Origin: Alteromonadaceae bacterium BrNp21-10
GTDB lineage: Bacteria; Pseudomonadota; Gammaproteobacteria; Enterobacterales; Alteromonadaceae
Assembly: GCA_030418115.1 (NCBI GenBank)
Contig: JAUHQD010000001.1
Coordinates: forward strand, 620,001 to 684,000
Direction: 5' to 3'
Length of the DNA: 64,000 bases
The notes under the pieces: model-generated
The model's input: the letters and a program-made list of their open reading frames with translations, nothing else
Told to the model about the DNA's origin: nothing
Database searches by the model: none
In this document: positions 56,788 through 64,000 of the stretch, one piece after another
Numbering within the stretch: the first letter of the stretch is position 1
How the letters are laid out: each line of letters begins with the position of its first letter
Position numbers and translations under genes: made by a program

Positions 56788-58500
56788 TTATTCAGGCTCA
56801 AATGGATAATATGTTTGATCCCACTTTTTAAAGAGTGCAGCTAGTTTCCCCGACGTTACCAATAATGGCATTCTCTGATCAAATATTCGGGCTAACTTGC
56901 GTCCCTTAGCGGTATTGGAAAATGCAGGGTAGAGTTTTAACTGAGTCAATTTAGCAAACTGATAGTGATTTAAATCTAGTTTATTTTGCTGTAATCCATC
57001 ATTGGCTTTGAGTATTTCAAACTGGTCGTCAATATAGACATCAATTCTGTCTTTTTCTAACATTTTTAAGGCACTGCTACGAAATGTATGTTCGACCTTT
57101 TCAGTATCTACTTGAATATATCTGTCTAAGCCATAGCCGCGTAGCCAGCCAACTCTTTTCCCACTCAATGAGCTTGCACCTTGCCACAATAAGCTGTGTT
57201 TCTTAAAAAGTGCCATAATCTGCTGGCTATGGTAATGCCACTGCGGGAAATAAAGCCCTTCACTATGTCCTCGGAAATTACCAATCATGGCATCAACTCG
57301 TTGATTAACAACTAAATATTCTGCCCGTTTGTAAGGTACTGGTTCAAATTTCACCCTAATGCCAAGAGGCTCATAAATGGCTTTAATCAGCTCAATATAT
57401 AAATTATTGTTGTTTTCAATTTGTGGATCTTGGGCTGTTTCCGCTGCCAACACAAAGGTTTCAATTTGTATATCAATAGATGCTTTTTGAGTTTCATCTA
57501 AAAAGCAATCGACATTGCCAATCGTCACTGTTTCCAGTGGGTTTTCGACAAATCCTCCTTTAAATTTTCCATTAATAATATCTACGATAACCTCAAATGT
57601 TGTGAGCCCAATCCGAGCAGCATTAACCGCACTTGTTGCAGTCATTTTTTTACTGGCGATTAATGCTAGCGCGTCAGATACGCCATCATAACCATATAGC
57701 AGTATATCCTCACGATTTCGGTGAGTGATTGCCGCTGATGCACCAATGATTTCAAAATCATTGGCTGCAAATATGGCTCTTATATTTGGGGTATCTTCGA
57801 GTATTTTTAATGTTGCATAATACCCACCTACCGCATTCCAATGGCCATTGACGCGTTTAGCAACGCTGATATTTGAGCCTTGCAGTCCATCAATAAAACC
57901 TCCCACGCGCTCACTTGAGAATTGGCCCGGCTCCCCTTCAATTATGGCAATTTTAGCCGGGCCAGGTTGTAAAAGTGTCACCACATGCTGAGCCAATGCT
58001 CGAGTGCCACTTCTTTGATTTACCCCAATCAAAGCATGTACTGGGTAGCCTAAATTCAAATTGTCACTGTTGACATTTATTACAATACTTCCTTGCTCTA
58101 CTGCTTGTTTAAGTAAAGGAGCGATAGCTTTATCGGTAGTGGGTAAAAAGGATGAAAAGATAATGATATCCGTTCTTTTACTTACCACCTCTTTTATCAT
58201 TTCAACATGCAGCTGCCAATCGGCACCGTTTTGTGGCGCGCGCATGATAAAATTCCAATTTTTGTTGACCGCTTTAGTTCTAATTGCTTCACCTAGTTCT
58301 AAATAAAAGTTGTACTCTGTCGCTGGTGGTAAATAAGCAATAGTTAGGTTTTGTTGTGTTTTTAAAGATTTATTAAAAGGGGCTTGTAACTTGAGTTCTG
58401 CCGTTACTAAATAAGCCGCATTGAGGCTCAAAGCCGGAAAGCTGAATAAGAAGCAAAAAATAAAAGAAAAGCTCAGTCCGTTCGAAGTAGCTTGTGGCAT
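56788..58500 (-). CDS. Fused type 1 and type 2 periplasmic binding protein
   Basis: The roughly 570-residue protein has a signal peptide (LSFSFIFCFLFSFPALSLNA), a sugar-type PBP1 domain like RbsB (about 45-360), and a C-terminal SBP_bac_3-like domain (about 365-565). There is no membrane helix, kinase or cyclase fused and no transporter or regulator beside it. Such tandem folds are usually the sensory front of hybrid kinases, so this may be a free sensor or a remnant. I took ATG 58500; a GTG at 58533 is in frame. Confidence 0.72.
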   Translation of the reverse strand: MPQATSNGLSFSFIFCFLFSFPALSLNAAYLVTAELKLQAPFNKSLKTQQNLTIAYLPPATEYNFYLELGEAIRTKAVNKNWNFIMRAPQNGADWQLHVEMIKEVVSKRTDIIIFSSFLPTTDKAIAPLLKQAVEQGSIVINVNSDNLNLGYPVHALIGVNQRSGTRALAQHVVTLLQPGPAKIAIIEGEPGQFSSERVGGFIDGLQGSNISVAKRVNGHWNAVGGYYATLKILEDTPNIRAIFAANDFEIIGASAAITHRNREDILLYGYDGVSDALALIASKKMTATSAVNAARIGLTTFEVIVDIINGKFKGGFVENPLETVTIGNVDCFLDETQKASIDIQIETFVLAAETAQDPQIENNNNLYIELIKAIYEPLGIRVKFEPVPYKRAEYLVVNQRVDAMIGNFRGHSEGLYFPQWHYHSQQIMALFKKHSLLWQGASSLSGKRVGWLRGYGLDRYIQVDTEKVEHTFRSSALKMLEKDRIDVYIDDQFEILKANDGLQQNKLDLNHYQFAKLTQLKLYPAFSNTAKGRKLARIFDQRMPLLVTSGKLAALFKKWDQTYYPFEPE

Positions 58501-58689
58501 ATGAATATGATTACTCAATAAAAGGCATGGCACTGTGTTTATTCATTATTTGTTAGACTCTACGTCATTGTTTAATTAATCGCCATTATTTGCCGAGGTT
58601 GTTGTAATTCATCCTAGTGCTTTTCTGAGGTTATTAACGTTCAAAAGCACAATTTGATACATTCCCATACAAATCCTAATAGGTTTACA

Positions 58690-58754
58690 ACAGAGTTTTG
58701 TTTTTCAAGTCGTTAGGCTTAACAGCATAAAAATTACTTGAAAGGAAACTCTGT
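58690..58754 (+). promoter_or_regulatory. leader hairpin enclosing the ribosome site of the TonB-dependent receptor
   Basis: ACAGAGTTT (58690-58698) pairs with AAACTCTGT (58746-58754), which ends directly before the ATG at 58755. Inside, TCAAGT (58705-58710) pairs with ACTTGA (58736-58741). The Shine-Dalgarno AAAGGAAA (58741-58748) is caught between and within the stem arms. Folding would hide the start site, so translation may be controlled by temperature, a ligand or a small RNA. Confidence 0.5.
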
Positions 58755-60854
58755 ATGCAACTTAAACTAACACATCAACTCACCCGCAACCCCTTAGCCA
58801 TCGTCATTGCGGCGGTACTCGTTAGCCCAACGTGGGCTCAGCAACAACAGCCAGATACCGATAAAACCGTGAGCGACCGCATCGAAATCGTTTATAAGCG
58901 CAGTAGTGTCATGTCAGAAATTACCGAAGACTCGCAAAAGCTAATGGCGATGCCGGGTACTAATGGCGACCCACTACAGGCCGCATTTGCATTACCTGGC
59001 GTGGTTGCAGCAGGCGGTGCATCGGGCTCACCGGCGGTACGCGGATCGTCACCAGAGGACAATTTATTTGAAATTGATTTTATGCCTGCCGGGTACCTAT
59101 TTCATGACTTTGGTACGTCGATTTTTAATAAGCACTTAATCCAAGATTTTCAACTACATTCGGCCGGTTATGGCAGTAGTTACAGTGGTGCGACAGGCGC
59201 GGTGTTTGACGTGACCTTACGAACGCCTAAACATCAGCCCATACAAACCACTATTGATTTGAGTTTGTTTAATAGTGGCATTTTTGTTGAAGGTCAGATA
59301 AGCGAAAATAGCGCATTTTATTTTTCTGCTCGTAAGAGCATGCTCTCGTATTTTTTTAAAGAAGGTGAAGAGCTGGAAGACGACGATGGTGAATTAACCG
59401 GTATTACCATTAACGACCCTTTTGATGACAGTGATTATCAAGGTAAATGGGTATGGGACGTTAACAGTAATAATATGCTATCGGTGTCTTTTACGGGCGC
59501 TAGAGATAGTGCTGGGGCCAATTTTAATCAACGTTCTGAGTTGGCGTTAAAAAGCCCTGAGTATTTAGGCGATGCTATTTTTAATCGTAAATTTGATAGC
59601 CAGAGTATTATTTGGGACCACTTTGGTAACGGTATTCAAATCAAAATGGGGGTGGGAGTACTTAATAATAAAGAGCGTTTGGAGTTGGGTAAAACAGCAG
59701 CTACAAATGACAGTATCTTTATTGATGAAATTAATAAGCAAATTTCCTATAAAGCTCGGGTTAATTACAAGTTGAGTCAATCCCATCATTTGCTATTGGA
59801 CGCAGCCTATTATGATGTGACGTCAGAATATAACTATGATTTATTTCATGAAGTCTGTACCGACATTGACCCTGATTGTGATGTGAATAAAGGTCCTCGA
59901 ATTCAAGATAGCAATGTTATCGATAACGATAGCCAATTTGTTGCACTGTCGGATATCTGGGATATTAATAGCCAACTACAAGCAGAGATCGGGGTGCAAT
60001 GGCAACACAATCAATACACCGATGAAAGCTTCATATTGCCGCGACTGGCATTGAGTTATTTTGTCACCGAAAATAGTATTATTACCGCCAAATACGGTGG
60101 CTACAATCGTCAGCAGGATATCGATACCATTTTACCTAAATTGGGTAATCCAGAACTAAAATCACAAACCGCGCAGCATGCGACCTTGGGCTTTGAGCAA
60201 CATTTAGCGGATGAATGGAGTTGGTCCATAGAAAGCTATTACAAAACCATGGATGACTTGCCTTTGGCCTTAGCGCAAAGCGAACCTGATGCCGATTTGT
60301 TTTATAGCAATGATGTTGAAGGTAAAGCTTATGGTGTTGACTTACTTATTAATAAAAATATTACTGATGATTGGTACGGCTGGTTGTCGCTTAGTTATTC
60401 TAAAAGTGAACGGACTAACTTACGAAATAATCACACTATAGATTACTACGCTGATACGCCATTAGTGGTGAATATGGTGCTCAATTATCAAATTAATGAG
60501 CGCTGGAATGCAGGAATTAACTTTACTGCGCGCAGTGGCCAGCCTTATACCCCGATTATTGGCATTATTGAAAACCCAGATTACGACGACCGCTATTTGC
60601 CGGTTTACGGTGAGGCCTTCTCAGAGCGCTTTGATGTTAATCATCGGTTGGATGTACGGGTGGAACGTAAAACCGATTTCTTTGGTTTAGATGCCATGTT
60701 GGTGTTTGAAGTAATGAACGTCTACGGTCAGGAAAATGTCAGCTACATTGATTTGGATTATCAGAACATTAGCTCAGCTGATACATTATTGCTTAAAGAA
60801 GAAGAGGATGACTTTGGTATCCGACCTTCTATTGGCTTTAGCTTCACCTTTTAA
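58755..60854 (+). CDS. TonB-dependent receptor
   Basis: The 699-residue protein has a signal peptide (cleavage near TWA), a plug domain with GDPLQAAFALPGV and AVRGSSPEDNLFEID, and a beta-barrel ending in GFSFTF. It imports a ligand across the outer membrane with TonB energy. The RGSSPEDN plug form suggests a glycan or peptide type instead of a classic siderophore receptor, but the ligand is unknown. A conspicuous leader hairpin covers its start site. It converges on the rstB-like gene. Confidence 0.88.
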   Translation: MQLKLTHQLTRNPLAIVIAAVLVSPTWAQQQQPDTDKTVSDRIEIVYKRSSVMSEITEDSQKLMAMPGTNGDPLQAAFALPGVVAAGGASGSPAVRGSSPEDNLFEIDFMPAGYLFHDFGTSIFNKHLIQDFQLHSAGYGSSYSGATGAVFDVTLRTPKHQPIQTTIDLSLFNSGIFVEGQISENSAFYFSARKSMLSYFFKEGEELEDDDGELTGITINDPFDDSDYQGKWVWDVNSNNMLSVSFTGARDSAGANFNQRSELALKSPEYLGDAIFNRKFDSQSIIWDHFGNGIQIKMGVGVLNNKERLELGKTAATNDSIFIDEINKQISYKARVNYKLSQSHHLLLDAAYYDVTSEYNYDLFHEVCTDIDPDCDVNKGPRIQDSNVIDNDSQFVALSDIWDINSQLQAEIGVQWQHNQYTDESFILPRLALSYFVTENSIITAKYGGYNRQQDIDTILPKLGNPELKSQTAQHATLGFEQHLADEWSWSIESYYKTMDDLPLALAQSEPDADLFYSNDVEGKAYGVDLLINKNITDDWYGWLSLSYSKSERTNLRNNHTIDYYADTPLVVNMVLNYQINERWNAGINFTARSGQPYTPIIGIIENPDYDDRYLPVYGEAFSERFDVNHRLDVRVERKTDFFGLDAMLVFEVMNVYGQENVSYIDLDYQNISSADTLLLKEEEDDFGIRPSIGFSFTF

Positions 60855-60931
60855 CGGATGAAGTAATGAAGAAAGCAGGATGTCGACGAATGTTGATGTT
60901 CTGCTATATATGCTCCGCCTTTGAATGCCAG

Positions 60932-60947
60932 CGACTAAATTTAGTCG
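60932..60947. promoter_or_regulatory. perfect 16-bp palindrome downstream of the TonB-dependent receptor
   Basis: CGACTAAATTTAGTCG is self-complementary, and a third half-copy TTTAGTCGTT follows at about 60956. It lies between the convergent receptor and kinase genes. It could be a small terminator hairpin or a protein site; there is no long T run. Confidence 0.35.
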
Positions 60948-61002
60948 TTTCGCACTTTAGTCGTTCCATAATATCCCTTAGGTTTAAGGACTCAACTGGT
61001 TG

Positions 61003-62286
61003 TTATTCAGCTGGGAAAACAACACAAATTTCTGCGCCGGATAGAGTGTTTGATTTACCAATAGTTAATTCAGCGTGATGCCATTCAACAATGCGTTTCA
61101 CAATGGCCAACCCCATACCATAGCCTTTTATTTTTTGAACATTAGCATCACCGCGCACAAAGGGTTTGAGCATGTCATTGTGTTTGCCGGCAAAACCATC
61201 ACCGTCATCGGCAATGATTATGCTTAAGCGTTCTGAATTGTTATCTATGTTCACCATAACTTGCTGACGGCCATATTGAATGGCATTTTGCAGTAGATTG
61301 TTTAACAAAATACTGAGGTAATTCTCATCACCTAGGATTATGCAAGGCTGGTGGGGGGCATTAAAGGTAATGATAATATTTTTATGCTGTTTATTGGTAA
61401 TGCAGCGTTGCAGAAGTGGTGCTATATCAATGGGCTTTTTATCGAGCTTAATCATAGCCTGATCTAAGCGGGCGTAGTCTAACAAAATCTCTACTAAGCG
61501 CGTCATCTCTTCAATATCGTTGTCTAGCCGAGCAATATATTGGGCTTGCAGTAGGGGATCAGCTTCTTCTTGTAGAGTGTCTAAGCCAAAGCGCATTCTA
61601 GCTAAAGGGGTGCGTAAGTCATGGGATACCGCACTACTAATTAATTTTACATCGCCAACTAAGTTCTCTATACGTTGTGCCATATTGTTAAATTCAATTT
61701 CTAAGTCTTTTACGTAAGATATAGAGCCGACTTGAATGCGCTGTTGTAAATTGCCTTTACCAAACTGCTGGGCACTATTACGCAAGGTAATCAGGCGCGA
61801 GACTAATGGCGAAGCCCACAGCCAAATTAACATTATTAGCGCGATATAGAACACAATGGTTAATGCCAGCCTTAATGATTGGCCGCTATTGTTATCAATG
61901 GCAAAGTTAGGTTGCAGTAACAATAATGAGTCGTGGGCTGGCAAATAAAAATAAAGACTTATTTGATTGTCGTTAGTAAGTAATAATGGCTCACCTAAGG
62001 TAATTTGTTGTATCAAAGGTTGCGGTAATTGAATATTACTCATTGGCATAAATTGCACCAGATAACGGCCATTATCTTGCCAATGCGCTACAAATTGTTG
62101 GGGCGCGGGAAGTGCATTAATGGTCGTGGCTAAGTCCTGGCCGAATTCTTCTAGCACCATAATGTTTTCATTACTGAAAGACGTAGATGGTTCGGAAAAT
62201 TGATAGAAGAGGGTGTCGAGTAACCAGCCAAGGCCAACAGTCGCTACTAATACTGCCGTGATCAGCGAGAGGGTTAAAATTCGCAT
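61003..62286 (-). CDS. Sensor histidine kinase, RstB-like
   Basis: The 427-residue kinase has two membrane helices (near 5-28 and 155-180) around a periplasmic domain, a HAMP domain, the H box AVSHDLRTPLARMRF (His near 225), and HATPase motifs DDGDGFAGK and GYGMGLAIVKRI. The LRTPLARMRF form is that of RstB. The ATG at 62286 is 5 bp after the regulator stop; the longer frame up to 62541 is only read-through of the regulator gene. It probably phosphorylates the adjacent RstA-like protein. Confidence 0.87.
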   Translation of the reverse strand: MRILTLSLITAVLVATVGLGWLLDTLFYQFSEPSTSFSNENIMVLEEFGQDLATTINALPAPQQFVAHWQDNGRYLVQFMPMSNIQLPQPLIQQITLGEPLLLTNDNQISLYFYLPAHDSLLLLQPNFAIDNNSGQSLRLALTIVFYIALIMLIWLWASPLVSRLITLRNSAQQFGKGNLQQRIQVGSISYVKDLEIEFNNMAQRIENLVGDVKLISSAVSHDLRTPLARMRFGLDTLQEEADPLLQAQYIARLDNDIEEMTRLVEILLDYARLDQAMIKLDKKPIDIAPLLQRCITNKQHKNIIITFNAPHQPCIILGDENYLSILLNNLLQNAIQYGRQQVMVNIDNNSERLSIIIADDGDGFAGKHNDMLKPFVRGDANVQKIKGYGMGLAIVKRIVEWHHAELTIGKSNTLSGAEICVVFPAE

Positions 62287-62290
62287 ACTG

Positions 62291-63022
62291 TTACCAAGCA
62301 TCGGGCGCAAACAGGTAACCTTTTCCCCAAATGGTTTTAATTTTAAGCGGATCCCGTGATTCATCCCCGAGTTTTTTGCGCAGCTTAGATATGCGTAAAT
62401 CGATAGAACGGTCAAAACCGTCGTATTCAAAACCCCGTAGTTGGGTAATGAGTTCATCTCTGGAAATAACACTCCCCGCATGCATGGCGAGGATCCACAA
62501 CACATCAAACTCCTTTGACGACATCTTAATGCTATTACCATTTAAGGCTACACTGCGTGACAAGCCATCAATAGACAAACCATTAAATACTAAGCGCTGT
62601 GGGGCGGCTGCTAACGTATGTGCCTGTATGCTCTCTGCTATAGAATGAGGACTCGTTCTAGTTAGTTGTTTATTAATGCGCGTAAGCAGCGCTCTGGCGC
62701 GTACCGGCTTGGTCAGATATTCATCTGCGCCCAGTTCTAAGCCTAATACTTCATCAATTTCTTCATCGCGAGCGGTGAGCATGATAATACTACCTTGAAA
62801 GCTTGGACGGATGCGTTTACATACTTCAAAACCATCTAGCCCCGGTAACATGCCATCTAAAATGATTACGTCGGGTTTTATGTTGGCAATGGCGGGGATT
62901 GCGTCATCCCCTCTAAAACACTGAATAATGTTAAATCCTTTAGTGGTGAGATAGTCTTTTATCCAATCAGACAATGACTCATCATCTTCGACTAACAGTA
63001 ATGTTTTTTGTTCTTTGTTCAT
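62291..63022 (-). CDS. OmpR-family response regulator, RstA-like
   Basis: The roughly 243-residue protein has a receiver with LLLVEDDESLSDW, phospho-acceptor in VIILDGMLPGLDG and TKPV, and a C-terminal winged helix ending in WGKGYLFAPDAW. The start ATG 63022 overlaps the DUF3019 stop (TAATG), showing co-translation. The MipA-DUF3019-regulator-kinase order resembles the Vibrio CarRS/VprAB region, which lies beside ompV. Confidence 0.88.
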   Translation of the reverse strand: MNKEQKTLLLVEDDESLSDWIKDYLTTKGFNIIQCFRGDDAIPAIANIKPDVIILDGMLPGLDGFEVCKRIRPSFQGSIIMLTARDEEIDEVLGLELGADEYLTKPVRARALLTRINKQLTRTSPHSIAESIQAHTLAAAPQRLVFNGLSIDGLSRSVALNGNSIKMSSKEFDVLWILAMHAGSVISRDELITQLRGFEYDGFDRSIDLRISKLRKKLGDESRDPLKIKTIWGKGYLFAPDAW

Positions 63023-63438
63023 TAAAATAATCGCCACGTTAAGCGTGATTTTTGTTTTTTCTGATACACCCAAGAAACCGTTAATTCGCTGTCGGCAATA
63101 TCAATCCGCTGTCCCTTTACTTGCAGGATAAATCGAATGTTGTGTGAGGTATTCAATTCGTGTAATAACATACCCGTGGTGACATTGTGCCAGCATTTTA
63201 ACGGTTGTGATTGGTTTTCAATGTATAAGCAATAATCATTTTTTTCGCCGCTTTGCCAAGTAACTTTAACTTGGGAATAGCAGCTTTGCCCTTGATACAA
63301 AGACACACATTGTTGAGGCATTATGCTCAGCCTAGTGGTTGTAGCATGACTGTGAGTGATAAAACCAATCAACAACGCCGTTATCAACAGCAACTTGTTG
63401 ATGGCGTTGAACGCAAATTCCTTTTTGGTTAGTCGCAT
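63022..63438 (-). CDS. DUF3019 family protein
   Basis: The 138-residue secreted protein has a signal peptide (cleavage near SHA) and four cysteines in a small beta-rich domain (QQCVSLYQGQSCYSQVKVTW and YCLYIENQ, CWHN), typical of DUF3019. It is co-transcribed with the RstA-like regulator and the MipA/OmpV gene. It may be a periplasmic accessory of the signalling pair. The function is unknown. Confidence 0.85.
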   Translation of the reverse strand: MRLTKKEFAFNAINKLLLITALLIGFITHSHATTTRLSIMPQQCVSLYQGQSCYSQVKVTWQSGEKNDYCLYIENQSQPLKCWHNVTTGMLLHELNTSHNIRFILQVKGQRIDIADSELTVSWVYQKKQKSRLTWRLF

Positions 63439-63450
63439 TTTTCCCGTTCC

Positions 63451-64000
63451 CTAGAACAATACATAGGTAAGAGAAAGTTTGGCAACTGGCTCTACCTTGT
63501 TATCAATTAAGGGACTGTGATAAATACTAGAAGGCAAACGAGTGACTTTAAATGAGCTTTCAATGATCCAATCTTTGCTTAGCGGATAAGTTACCCCCAT
63601 TTCTCCTGTTAAGGTAATACCACCGCTGGCTTGGTATTGGGGGAATTTGTCACTGGATTCTTGAGGGTGAACGCCATAGTAATAATCTAAGGTTTTGGTC
63701 GCATGGTATTGCAAGCTGGAGATAGCATAAAAATTAAAGTTTTTGTGTTGCCAAGTGCGTCCTAGCCAAGCGCCAGCATAAACACCGTGACTACCTATTG
63801 GGGCGATAAAAAAACGTAATGCGGTGCTGCTATTTAAATAACGGGTGGCTCTAAGACCTAAACGTTGATCCGAATCACGAAACTCAATACCAATTAATCC
63901 TGCATGTACGTTACCGATGATGTAATCGCTGTTTGGATCTATTTCATCGTGGATTTCAGTTATATAAGCATCGAAAGACCAATCTTGGTTATTGTAAAAG
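63451..64000 (-). CDS. MipA/OmpV family outer-membrane protein (5' end outside window)
   Basis: The frame is open from the stop at 63451 to the window edge (183 codons). It has beta-strand alternation, GSHGVYAGAWLGRTWQ and the C-terminal LSLTYVLF of the MipA/OmpV barrel family. It sits 12 bp upstream of DUF3019 and is probably the first gene of the operon. In related genera the neighbouring two-component system controls such porin-like proteins. Confidence 0.85.
   Translation of the reverse strand, partial: FYNNQDWSFDAYITEIHDEIDPNSDYIIGNVHAGLIGIEFRDSDQRLGLRATRYLNSSTALRFFIAPIGSHGVYAGAWLGRTWQHKNFNFYAISSLQYHATKTLDYYYGVHPQESSDKFPQYQASGGITLTGEMGVTYPLSKDWIIESSFKVTRLPSSIYHSPLIDNKVEPVAKLSLTYVLF

Noticed and set aside
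60866-61078. 70-codon ORF after the TonB-dependent receptor
   Set aside because: It overlaps the kinase 3' end on the other strand and resembles no family; the part before that holds a palindrome instead.
62287-62541. Extended N-terminus of the RstB-like kinase
   Set aside because: These codons are an alternative frame inside the response-regulator gene; the membrane helix starts at ATG 62286.

Overview
The window is chromosomal DNA from a marine gammaproteobacterium. The gene set (fumarase class I, RmuC, CysB, RimO, DapE/DUF2897, LiuR-type leucine catabolism, an mmsA/mmsB valine operon, a MipA/DUF3019/RstA-RstB-like block) and the A+T-leaning codon use point to Alteromonadales (Alteromonadaceae or a close family). 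This is inferred from gene families and synteny; no rRNA gene is present. I saw no rRNA, tRNA, phage, integron, CRISPR array or transposase gene.

Layout. 1-5660: an edge-truncated MddA/NnrU-like membrane methyltransferase faces a very large regulator with DNA-binding domains at both ends; an acyl-CoA-dehydrogenase-like flavoprotein and a DUF4242 protein follow. 5728-10689: a CrbS-like symporter/histidine-kinase hybrid, a membrane-anchored coiled-coil protein and a small soluble histidine kinase. 10955-14207: cysB and sdaA converge on an 856-bp tandem array of five ~171-bp units. Each unit carries a copy of the last ~40 bp of sdaA and several potential hairpins. 14334-25609: housekeeping genes (NUDIX, pabB, fumarase, rmuC, CBS protein, racemase, sulfurtransferase, MscS, rimO) and a Tat-exported GH5 protein, with one MITE-like inverted-repeat element.

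25660-42447 is a branched-chain amino-acid degradation region. liuR-liuA-liuB-liuC-liuD-liuE turns isovaleryl-CoA into acetoacetate and acetyl-CoA. A divergent thiolase and a second operon (mmsA, acyl-CoA dehydrogenase, 3-hydroxyisobutyryl-CoA hydrolase, mmsB, SDR) handle valine and isoleucine intermediates. Both promoters carry the same CTTTACGTT half-site, so LiuR probably controls both. A REC-TPR regulator and a solute-binding protein are inserted between the thiolase and mmsA, and no methacrylyl-CoA hydratase gene is seen.

42597-46308: rlmA-gmhB, and opposite them a tightly overlapping run arsC-like, dapE, M15 peptidase, DUF2897. 46837-56750 is rich in signalling: a VOC protein, a beta-propeller diguanylate cyclase with a nine-G tract inside its GGEEF codons, a patatin, and a compact five-gene unit (cupredoxin-like protein, GGDEF-EAL protein, DUF3034, lipoprotein truncated haemoglobin, DUF192). 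56788-64000: a fused type 1/type 2 binding protein, a TonB-dependent receptor with a start-site hairpin, and an RstB/RstA-like pair with DUF3019 and a truncated MipA/OmpV protein.

The best candidate for something undescribed is the sdaA 3' array (11988-12843). Read in the sdaA direction it would be a long, terminator-bounded 3' UTR made of repeated hairpins whose apical loops hold GGA, with paired changes between units that keep the stems. It resembles a CsrB/RsmY-type sponge fused to an mRNA, but that role is inference.
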